Shown here: piece after piece, positions 48,713 through 59,450 of the stretch
How the letters are laid out: each line of letters begins with the position of its first letter
How positions within the stretch are numbered: the stretch's first letter is position 1
The notes under the pieces: generated by a model
Databases searched by the model: none
What the model was told of the DNA's origin: nothing
What the model saw: the letters and a program-made list of their open reading frames with translations, nothing else
Assembly: GCF_900090045.1 (NCBI RefSeq)
Contig: NC_041788.1
Span: 3,219,501 to 3,283,500 of the forward strand
Length of the DNA stretch: 64,000 nt
Source of the DNA: Plasmodium malariae
Lineage: Eukaryota > Apicomplexa > Aconoidasida > Haemosporida > Plasmodiidae
Direction of reading: 5' to 3'
Program-made: the position numbers and the translations under genes

Positions 48713-50886
48713 AGCATCCCCATGCATAAATACCTATGTGGCTGTCCACGTTCTGAAATTACCACTTCCCCTCCCTCCGCAGGTAATTAGCCTGTCCTTA
48801 GTACTCAAAGCACGTAATGCGGATCTTCGTGTGTACAAGGAAATTATTACATATGCATATAAACTACTAAAAAGAGACCAAGAGGGGGAAAACAAAAAGT
48901 ATTTCTCATACTTTGGACATAGTACCAATCAAGAGAAAAATGCAATTGTTACAGAATCAAAGAATTTGCTTAAAACAGTTAAAATAATGAAATTAAGAAA
49001 TGATTCAAGAGAATTAAAATTTATTAATACCATATTTAATAAGATGGAGGAGAATCGAATAGAGATACCCGAAGGATATACGTCCTCTTATAGCATACTG
49101 CTTAACGGTTACACTGTGCATGCACTACTGGAAAAAAAGAAGCAAAGAAAAATGTGCACTTCGCGCTGAATGTTATGTGGTTTGTATTGTTTATGTATGT
49201 TGTATTTTACATTTTTCGTCTTGTAATTTTTTTTTTTTTTTTTCAAATGAATAAACGCTTATGAACACGTCAGGAAAATCGAAGCGCGTTCATACGTGCA
49301 TACGCACATATGTATATATATATATGTACATGTCCGTATGATTTGTATTTTCCCATTCTTAACAGATTTTAAAATATCCAAGAGGGACCTCTTTGAAATG
49401 CTAGAGGACGAATTTGTTAACCACCTAAAAGTCGACAGTGTATACACTAACTATGTCAGGTATAGCGTCAAAGTGTGCGCACAGTCGTTCACTCGAAAAA
49501 ATGTATATGTGTGTGTGTTTGTAAGTATTTGTATATGTATGCACTCACGTACGAGATTTTACTTCTCGTAGGTTGCTTAACCAAATAAAGGAAAAGACGG
49601 TGGAATTTTTGGAAAATGGAGAATACGAACTTTACTGCAGGTTTATGGATGTAATACAAATAAAATATGAACAAATGGAACATAACAACATATGCTTGAT
49701 GTTTGCTCATGTTGCATGTAGTGTCAGATGTACATAAAGGTCTACATTTATAAGTGCACATATGTGCGCATATGCATATGTATAATCATACATGTGTGTA
49801 CAGGCATATATATATGTGTTTACGCCCTTTTACATACCTTTGTGGACCAACCTGTTTCCATCAGGAAATGCAGGAGGAGGAAGAGCTTAACATCCGGTAT
49901 GAGTCATATGTCCTTAGTTGTCCCCATAAGACTAATGAAAAAAACGAAGCTAAAGTAACGAATCAAGAAAATAGTAAAAAAAAGAACGAACTAAAAAAAA
50001 GCCTAAATAATATATTTGCAAATAGTTCGATCGATTCTGAAGAGGAAAAGGAAAAAAAAAATAATAATAACAGCGATAAAAATAGTAGTAATGATAAAAA
50101 TAATAAAAACAATGCATTGTCGCAAAGTGATCATCCGTTTAGTGCTCTACCTAGTTTTATTAGCAAAAAGAATTCGAAAGATGGAAATGAATCAAGACCT
50201 TTATCAAAAAATATGCCAATAAGTTTTTCAAAATTTACCACATCATTTTCGAAACGTTTCCCTTCAAGTAATTCTATAAATGATGAAAATGAAAAGAGTA
50301 GTATGGTGGTGCCAAAGGAAAACATTAAAAAATATGATTCACATGATAAAGAAGAAGAAGTAAAGGACAACACAAACACAACCAATTTTTATCCATTTGG
50401 AATAAACAAAGATATTGTTGAAAAGAGGGATAAGTGTAAAAAGGAGGTTATAGTTGAAATGGGGAAAGATGAAGACACAGCACTGATAAGAGAGGATAAC
50501 TCTAAGAACATAGCAAAAGAAAAAAAAAAAAAAAAAAAAGAAACAGGGATAGAGAAAGAGACAGAAGCAGGAATAGGAACAAGAACGGGAACAGAATTAA
50601 CAAAGGATAATGGAATAAAGGAAAATTTTATATTCCCGGAAGAGAATATTAGTAATAAGGGAAAAGGAGAAATAAGAGAAAAGGGCCCTTTCAAAAAACA
50701 CTCATCGCTTAAAAGTGTTTCTTTTGACATAGCAGAAGATGAATATAACAAATTGGGGATAAAAAATGCAAAGGGTAAGTATACTTACCGTGTTACAGCG
50801 GTTCATTCCGTGGGTGGAAGTTATGTGCTGTGTGTATGTGCACTTGCACATGTGTATGCATATGTATGCACATTTGAATATCTACA

Positions 50887-50932
<46 letters not shown>

Positions 50933-52925
50933 ATACCGCGCAAGTGTAAGCGCACATCCAACCATTCAATAACGAATAGCCGAAATGTTACAAGCAAAGT
51001 TTTTTATGTTGAATGCGCGTTCGATGGAAATACATTTTTTTCGCGTGTGCCTGATGCTGCTTTGTTGCTTCTGTGTGTGTTTATATTATTTATTTTTACG
51101 ATTTGTTATATTATTTATTTTTATAGGAGAGGCTGATATACCAGGGAATGACAGAATAGGCGAAATGGCATGCAACAAATTTAATGATGATGAAAATAAA
51201 ATTATAAATGAGTTCAACTTATTTCTAAATAAGCAAAAAAAGGGAACGGATACACATATGGGCGATGCACATAAGGACGACGCTCATAAGTCAGTGAAGG
51301 AATTCAAAAATACGGCAAGTAGTGAAAGTAGTGTGCTGTGGAATTATGTTATAAGTAAAAGTAAATTTTATGAATTAAAAGAAGATTTTGTAAATTATAA
51401 TAAATTTTTACTTGAAAAAGAAAAGCGAGGAAAAGAAGAAACACTTGGTAACTTACTAGGAATGAGTAAATATATCGACATAAAGAAGAAGAAAAAAAAT
51501 AATAATAATACTAATAAACGTAAAGGTAGGAAAATGAATCCAGAAGAATTTAATTGCATTATTGATAAATTTACAAAAAATATAAACACAGATTTAACGT
51601 TAAGAAGTTATGATTATAGGAAAGGCCCACCTCAACAGGATGTGTCTTCATACACGCTAAACGCTAATTGTAAATGTGCAGTTGATCAAACGTATGTAGG
51701 GGAATACACAGCAACAACAGGGAAAAACGAGAGTAGTCACGTCAGCTCGTTTAACAAATATTTCACTGCAAATGATAACATCTTTTTTGTACAAAAGACC
51801 ATTTTAAAAAATAGCTCTCTTTTATTTAATGACGACAATCTGGAGGTATATGCATATGTGCCAATTATGTCTGTATTATGTATATTACTATTTTTTATTT
51901 TTTCATTTTTACGTAAAAACGGAGTAGCATGGGTTTTGTTGCATTAAAATTTTAAGAAACCACGTTCAGGTTTCATTCATTTGGCATTAGTATGTGCGTA
52001 GTTACATTGATACCTTTGTACTCTTCTATGTGCATGGTCATATTAACTTGGCCGTATGAACATGTTCATGTTAATATCATCTTGTTCTTATTAAGATTTC
52101 CTCTTTTGTATTAATTTATATATTTATGTACATACTCTTTCTTTCCTCCATATACCACAGATATCAATAGATCAAAATTATTACGACATTAATGGAATTA
52201 TAAAAATTTATTTGAAGAACAAAAAGTTTGTGAATTTTTATGATGTGGATATACAAATTACTAATAAGATTCTTTTTCCCTTGAGGTTTAAATTTCTCAG
52301 TTATGAAAAGATGTTGTGCACGAGCTCAACAAATTGCTATGTAAGGAAAATGGATACAGGAGTGCACATAATTTATATATATATTTCTATATATGTATGT
52401 TCGTGGGTACATATAGACATGTATGTGCGCGCCTTCAAGTGTGGTACTCTTTTTTTTCTTTTTTTTTTTTTTTATAGTTTTCCCTATTTTTGAAATAGGA
52501 TTATACCCAATAAAGCATTATATTGAAATATTTTATTTGAAATGTTTGTGTTTTCAGGAAATGGCTGTGAAGTGCCAGCACATGTACAAGGGTTTTCCAC
52601 TTATTAAAATTTCGTACAGGTATGAATATAAGAATGCAGCTATATTCATTGCAAAAATATGAAAAAAAAAAAAAAAAAAAAAGCAAAAATAAATTCGTAG
52701 GAAGAAGGAACCAACTTTGAAACGTTTATGTCTTAAGCGATGTATCTATCGTCTGTCTGTACATGTACACGTGAATGCATACATGCATACATGCATACAT
52801 GCATACGTGCATACATACATATATACATACATACATATATACATACATACATACATATATACATACATACATATATACATACATACATGCATACATGCAT
52901 ACATACATACATACATATACATACA

Positions 52926-52959
<34 letters not shown>

Positions 52960-53991
52960 CATACATACATATACATACATACATATATACATACATACAT
53001 ATATACATACATACATATATACATACATACATATATACATACATACATATATACATACATACATATATACATACATACATATATACATACATACATATAT
53101 ACATACATACCTGCGTACCTGCATACCTACATATGTAAATGTACACATGTACATGATGTAGATTTGCTCCCTTAGCTTGCAAGTAGCAGAATGCACCACA
53201 AAATTTCGTAAATTGTTGTATAGTTCGCTTTATTGTAGCACCGCAAATATGTTATATTGAAATGAAATTATTACTCTTTTTATCAGTTGTTTTTGCAAAT
53301 TTGTAATGAATTTTGATTTTTTTCCTGCTTTTTTATTTTTCGGCTGATTTTTTCCTCTTTACAAATTTATAATTTTCATTACAGAATGCAAGATATGTTT
53401 AGAAAAAGTATTGAGTTAAGGCTGCCCATACCAATAAACAAATTTATGAAGAGTATGAAAATCACTAAGGACGTTTTCGACAAGTTTTGGAATAATGAAA
53501 ATTTTAACCTATATAAGAAGGAGAAAATTATTAACAAAGGAGAAATGGTGGACAATGAATCAATTGTTGTGGACGCTTGTTTGGTAAGACTTAAATTTCG
53601 TAAATGAATTAAGCATGTGATATTTATGTTTATTTTTGTACACAATTTATGCCTTTTGCGTGTTTTTCTCCCTATTCCTGTAGTATACATTTTGCACACA
53701 CATTTATGTACGCACATATATACTCAATTATGTACTTTATTATTTGCGCAATATTCCCATCGTTTGTTTTTTAAGGGAGATGCTTTAAACGTGTGTTATA
53801 TCGATGACAAGATTTATTTATGTGGTAGCTATACTGACAATTCGAGCGCCCTGGAAAATTATTTCGTTCTTGTCGGAATTGAAGTTGTAAAAAAAAAGTT
53901 AAAAATTATATGCAAATCAAATAACCCAACATTATCTTCAGCTATATTATTTTTAATTGTATTAATACTTAAGAAGCATACAAAGAAATGA
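48132..53991 (+). CDS. KIC4: KIC4-like protein: VHS-like helical domain plus alpha-adaptin appendage
   Basis: Endocytosis/vesicle adaptor. Ten exons agree in phase: 48132-48350, 48783-49107, 49366-49459, 49572-49650, 49865-50774, 51127-51845, 52161-52340, 52558-52619, 53385-53583 and 53776-53991, giving 1000 residues. Residues 1-235 are an all-helical solenoid resembling VHS/ENTH-type folds ([20 protein letters not shown]). Residues ~250-560 are a Lys/Glu/Asn linker. From ~770, [20 protein letters not shown] looks like an adaptin-ear beta-sandwich. The end, [20 protein letters not shown] followed by FDKFW, and [20 protein letters not shown], matches the alpha-adaptin platform subdomain. From memory, the gene between actin I and MTIP in P. 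falciparum (PF3D7_1246300) is KIC4, a Kelch13-compartment protein with such domains. Name by synteny plus domain order; no true adaptin trunk is present. Confidence 0.75.
52778..53118. repeat. CATA/CATATA microsatellite in a KIC4-like intron
   Basis: About 340 bp of CATACATATATA-type repeat with a 16-bp higher-order unit (CATACATACATATATA) inside intron 8 (52620-53384). Every frame is open, which explains several long overlapping frames here; none is coding. Confidence 0.95.
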
Positions 53992-54262
53992 GGACCCTAA
54001 GGGGAAATTTTTTTAATTATTGGGCTGGCTCCCATTTACATATATGTATATATTATTTTGATTTATTTCATTTCGTTTTATTTTATCTTGTCATGCCATA
54101 TTTTTTCGTGGCTTTTTTTTTTTTTTTTTTTTTTCTATGTACCGTTTTTCAGTCTTATAAATTTTATTTAGTTTTTAATTAAAAATGAATATAAAAGAAA
54201 TGCATCCCTTTTTATTTTTTTTTTGTCAATGTTATGATTTTTTTTTTCATTTTTTTAATTTG

Positions 54263-54299
<37 letters not shown>

Positions 54300-54892
54300 T
54301 ATGCATATCTTTACCATAGCAACATTTTAAAGTTTTTTAAATGAAGAAAATGTACTGTTCCGATTGATTTTATTAGAACATTTGAAATCATGCATATGAA
54401 TGTATCATAATGTGTAAGAATTAAAAAAACTATAATATATGTTTGTCAAGAGATGAATCATTTTTTAAAAATATTTTTAGAAAAAATGCATATTCCTCTT
54501 AAACTGTTGGGGTGGATGTTGAAGTCATATTTGTATATTTGTTCAACGTTCTTTACATAAGTTTTGTTTTTGTTTTTATTTTCGTAACCAATAGTAGAGG
54601 AGGTTACGGCTAATTAAGGAAAGAAGACATATACACATGTAAACATAAATATAAATATAGGCAAGTATATATGTTTATTTATTTGTACATATTCATATTT
54701 ACTTGAATAATACATGAATGGTGTATGCCTTAAAACTGGAATTTTTTTTTTTTTTTTTACGCAATAAAATCGAATTACTATGAGAGTCTTTTGATGAATT
54801 GTTTTAATGTGATATAAAATTCGAATCCTGTGTACACTATTGGTAAGCATTCATTATTTTTCTTCACATACATAAGCGTATATATATGTATG

Positions 54893-54931
<39 letters not shown>

Positions 54932-57048
54932 TTAAAGAGGAATATTTGGGATGAATATTAAATTGCATTTTATACAAGATACTTAAATGCATTTCGAAAA
55001 GTGCAGCTCATCCTGTCAACTCTTCGACTACTAGTAGTACAACAGTCATTATTATACCTCTTATCTTATCGTTTCATGGTATAGGTCCATGTTTTTTCGT
55101 TATTTTTATTATTTTTTTTTTGTACATAATATTATGACCTGGTAATATTTATTTGAGCTAAATCAAATAGGAGCTGAAATGCACAAATTTAATGAAAATT
55201 ATATCTAATAATATTTACAATGGTCAATTGTATGTATACGTATATATAAATATGTATATATATGTATGTAAGTTTGTATATGAGTACACATGGACGTTTG
55301 GTAAGTGGGTTTTCATGTACATATGTATATATAAAATTTTTTTTTTCTCCTTTATTATTACTGAAAAAAGTTAATTACCACAATTCTTAATATTCTTATA
55401 AAAAAGGAAAAATGAGCCCTATTGTAAAATTCTACTCCTAGTGTTGAGAAACGCGTGTACAAATGCAGTAGATACACATTTTTCTGTGAAATTTGCCCCC
55501 ACACACGTATGTAATATATATATATAAAGATTGATACGCACATACATACATATATATATACCTATGCCCTTCTATAAATTCCAAGTAACTGTCGTCATAC
55601 TATATATTTTGTTTATAATGATGTTCTTCCAAATTTTTGATCTTACCCTAGATTAATGCTATTTCCATGCATTTCCGTGCGCAAATAGATATATAGAAGG
55701 GTAAATTAAGTTGTATACACAATCTGTTCGTAAAATTTGAGTACAACAACTGTAGAAGAACAAATTTTGGGAAATAAATGGGTTTTTAAGAAGTACAAAA
55801 AAAAAAAAAAAAAAAGTTATTTCAATTACTAGTATTTTAAGAAGTAAATTAATTTATTAAAATGATTATGAACTGTAGAATGCCTGAATTGTTAATAATA
55901 AATTTCTATCCTTCCTTTTTTTCTTTTTTTTTTTTTTTGGCTGTATTAATATCTTAATAATTATCATAATTTTTCGTCTACATGAAAATTGTATAACAGT
56001 ACGCAGCACAAAAAAGATAAAATTCACATAAACATGGAAAAAAAAAAAAAATAAATGTACTAAATGGTTTTATATAATTATAAAAGATAACAAATGCTGA
56101 TATTTCTTTTACTTTTACGTTCACTTTTACGTTCACTTTTACGTTCACTTTTACGTCACTTTTACCTTTAATTTTAACATTTTCTTCTTATATGAAGAAA
56201 CTGTTAATATATTTAGTCTGACCGAATTCTTTTTTTTTTTTTATGGGAAAAGCTGTAAACGTTTTTACCTTACAACATATATCAGTTAGTTACTCCTTTT
56301 CATTAATCATTTAATAAATTAATAGTAATTTTCTTGATTTTTATGAAAAATATTTTTTTAAGGCTAAGCGTAAAAAAAAAAAAAAAAAAAAATATAGGAA
56401 GGCTAACCATTTTGCACACACAGCTTTGGCATAATAGCTTTATTTTAAAACATGAACAAGCAATAATATAAACCAAAAAAAAAAAAAAATTATAAAAAAT
56501 TATAAAATATATCCAAATATACATATATTACATATATAGTGTGTATAATATATACATATTCACATATATTTACCTGTACGACACATACATATATGTATTT
56601 GTTCATATACACATACTTGTACATGTGTATATGTGAACAGATAATATATATTTTTTTTTTTTGGTGTTAGATTTAGAAAGTCTCCAATGTTGTATACAGC
56701 TGTAAAAAATAAAATTAAATTTTAATTAAAAAAAAAAAATAATATAATATACATATATGCATATGTATATATATACAACATATATATAAATCCATTATAG
56801 TAAGTTGGAATGTTTAACTAAATTAAATTTTTTTTTTTTTTTTTTAATTTTATGAGTCTTTAAAAACTTGTTTTATTTTTATTATTTATAATACCTATAT
56901 ATACTTCTTCTGAAAGAGTGTATTTATAGTACTTCGCTAACCAATATTTTATATTACTTTAGTATTACTTAACTCTAATATTTTTATCGTTGCTTTATTT
57001 TTTTGTTTGCATATATTTTTAATATAGAAATAAATATATTAATATATT
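53992..57048. other. Intergenic
   Basis: About 3 kb between KIC4-like and MTIP. Contains TA microsatellites at ~54267-54296 and ~54897-54926, four copies of TTTTACGTTCAC at ~56110-56150, and several A and T runs. A TTCGAATCC at ~54823 is not part of a tRNA. No gene supported. Confidence 0.7.
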
Positions 57049-57237
57049 AATATATTACATATATTTATATATTTTTAATTTCAAATTTGTTCTATTCCGC
57101 GTCATAGTACTAATATATTATATATATTTATATATTTTTAATTTCAGATTTGTTCTATTCCTCTCCATAGTACTAATATATTATATATATTTATATATTT
57201 TTAATTTCAGATTTGCTCTATTCTTCTCCATTTTACT
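57049..57237. repeat. Three tandem copies of a 63-bp element before MTIP
   Basis: Copies at 57049-57111, 57112-57174 and 57175-57237. Each has an A/T-only half ending in TTTTTAATTTCAG (TTTCAA in copy 1) and a pyrimidine-rich half (TTTGTTCTATTCCTCTCCAT). The array ends 70 bp before the MTIP ATG, so it sits in the 5' UTR or core promoter. Confidence 0.92.
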
Positions 57238-57307
57238 ATATTGTGTTCCGTTTTGTGCTCTTTCCTTTTTTCGTATTTTTTTTTTTTTTTTTGTTTGAAT
57301 TGTGAAA

Positions 57308-57925
57308 ATGGAAAAACAATGCCCCGTGTGTTATTTCAATTTACCGGATCCTGAATCAACGATAGCTCCATATGATACGGAGTTAAATTATTTCATGTGG
57401 GGCCCAGGTTTTGAATGGCAACCAGAACCTGAGGTAAAGCAAATATCAGTTGAAGAGGAAAATTATGAAGAGTCTGAAGAGTCAGAAGAATCAGTTATAG
57501 AGTTAGAAGAACTAGGTGATAAGGTTGATTCAAGTGAGGCCAAAACATTTTTTAATGAAAAGAGTAGCAGTGGAAAAATAAGCATTCAGGATGCTTCTTA
57601 TAATGCTAGAAGATTGGGTTTAGCTCCATCAAGCACTGATGAAAAGAAAATTAAAGAGTTATATGGGGAGAACATAACATATGAACAATACTTGGAGTAT
57701 ATAGCCATGTGTGTCCATGAAAATGATAATATTGATGAACTAATTAAAATGTTTGCACACTTTGATAATAATGCAGATGGATACTTAACCAAATATCAAA
57801 TGAGGCATATTTTAACTACTTGGGGAGATGCTTTAAGTGAGCAAGAGGCAAATGACGCCTTAAATGCATTCTCAAAAGATGACAAAATTAACTATAGAAT
57901 GTTCTGTGAGGATATTTTGCAATAG
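57308..57925 (+). CDS. MTIP: Myosin A tail domain interacting protein (MTIP)
   Basis: Light chain that clamps the C-terminal helix of myosin A and anchors it, with GAP45 and GAP50, to the inner membrane complex for gliding and invasion. Single exon, 205 residues from the ATG at 57308, very close to the known length. The N-terminus [18 protein letters not shown] has two Cys that are plausible acylation sites (inference from related light chains). Then come [18 protein letters not shown], an acidic Glu/Ser stretch (~55-80), and the calmodulin-like fold from ~90. Only one EF loop looks nearly canonical ([13 protein letters not shown], ~residues 157-169); the others are degenerate, as is typical for MTIP. 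The C-terminus is [10 protein letters not shown]. It sits to the right of KIC4-like, as expected from synteny. Confidence 0.97.
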   Translation: MEKQCPVCYFNLPDPESTIAPYDTELNYFMWGPGFEWQPEPEVKQISVEEENYEESEESEESVIELEELGDKVDSSEAKTFFNEKSSSGKISIQDASYNARRLGLAPSSTDEKKIKELYGENITYEQYLEYIAMCVHENDNIDELIKMFAHFDNNADGYLTKYQMRHILTTWGDALSEQEANDALNAFSKDDKINYRMFCEDILQ

Positions 57926-58513
57926 CACTTTTGCTTTTTATATTTTGTTTTGCTATATTTTACCCAATTTTGATGCATTATTTTATTTTAATATATGTTT
58001 TGTTATTTTATTTCATCTAATTATTCATTTTATGATTTTATATTATTTTATTTTATTTTATTTAATTATTCATCTTATTATATTAATTTATCGTTATTTT
58101 TACTTCCGTATCCTATGATATTACAAATCGTGAAAACATCCAGACCGTTTTCATTCACATAACTATATGCTTTTTTTTACGTCCATTCTGTGATAAATGA
58201 ATGGAAACATGTACGTGTCTTCACCCGTATACGCACATATATGCTTACATACATACATGCATACATGCATACGTGCATACGATATATGTACATACATACA
58301 TACGTTAGTAATCGTAGAGACATAATTGTAAGATTGAAAATTGTACACGATGATTCAGCTTTCCACTTTGTAGGTTATTTCCGTTTTATTTGTTTTTGAC
58401 TTATCCTTTGTCTTTGTTTTTTATATTGTATATTTTTTTGATCATAACCTCTTTTAATTGCGAACATGAGCATGTTATAAGTGCGTTTTGTAAAGAAAAA
58501 GAAAAATATAAGA

Positions 58514-59211
58514 ATGGAAAAAAAAAGTGAACATTCCGTAATTATTTATTCTTATGATTTATCTTTAATTTTTATTTTAGTTTTTTGTAAAACTGTAACA
58601 AAAAAAGCATCGTACGCATTATTATCGTTTTACGATTGTTTTTTTGAAATGTTTAATCCGTACAGCATGCATGTATGTATGTATACGACACGTATAGCTA
58701 TATAAGAAACTAAACATTACAAAAAAGAAGGTTTATGTTGAAACTTTTAAGGGCGCAGGAAATATCGAAATGAAAAAATAAAGAATATACCATTTTTATA
58801 GCAGCTTTTTATGAATTAAATATAGAAGAACGAATATTGCAATAAAAACTTAATTCGCAATATTTTAAACAAGTTTGTTTTGCTTCATCATGCTTCATCA
58901 TGCTTCATCATGCTTCATTATGCTTCATCATGCTTCATTATGCTTCATTATGCTTCATTATGCTTCATTATGCTTCATTATGCTTCATTATGCTTCATTT
59001 TGTTTTGTTTTATTTTTTTTTTTTTACATCCTCAGGGACATTTGAAATTTTAATTAACTTGAACGAACAAGAAACAAATACTGTTAGCAAGCATACGTTC
59101 TATACACACAAAATAATGTACAATGCACAGAGCACAAGTAGACATAATAAAAAGGAAGATATTATAAGGGAATTTTTATTTTATTTTATTTTTTTTTGGT
59201 ATTATTTTTAA
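58514..59211 (+). CDS. Candidate two-exon small gene, unknown
   Basis: Not recognised. Exon 1, 58514-58676, opens with MEKKSEHSVIIYSYDLSLIF and contains KTVTKKASYALLSFYDCFFE. Exon 2, 59036-59211, follows a TTTTTTACATCCTCAG acceptor and contains FEILINLNEQETNTVSKHTF and STSRHNKKEDIIREF. With a GTATGT donor at 58677 the phases match and the product is 112 residues. The second exon has mixed, non-repetitive composition and looks truly coding; the first is weaker. The product has one hydrophobic stretch near residue 20 and a hydrophobic end caused by a T-rich tract. Exon 2 may instead belong to a differently spliced transcript. Confidence 0.38.
58881..59000. repeat. 10-bp TGCTTCATTA tandem repeat
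   Basis: Twelve head-to-tail copies of TGCTTCATTA / TGCTTCATCA, ending about 35 bp before the acceptor of the candidate exon at 59036. The period of ten, about one helical turn, is notable. Reading frames across it (HYASLCF) are artefacts. Confidence 0.93.
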
Positions 59212-59450
59212 ATTAATTAAAAAGGTGGTATGTAAAGCGTAACAACAAATGGGTAAACGTTATTTGAGGCTATTTTAATAAAATTAAAAAAAAAAGTTTA
59301 GATAGGAAAAGATAAGTTAAGAATGAGGTTATTTATAATGAGCCCCCTATACATTACCTCATATTTTAAACGTTTTATGATAAATATTTTTCTGTTGTTT
59401 TTTTTTTTTTTTTTTTCCCCCTCTACTCCTTTCATTATATTCTGAACATG

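Noticed and set aside
52717..53199. Six overlapping frames of 120-157 codons on both strands
   Set aside because: CATA/CATATA microsatellite within a KIC4-like intron; all frames open by repeat structure.
54815..54835. TTCGAATCC resembling a tRNA T-loop
   Set aside because: No matching T-stem, D-loop or acceptor stem around it.
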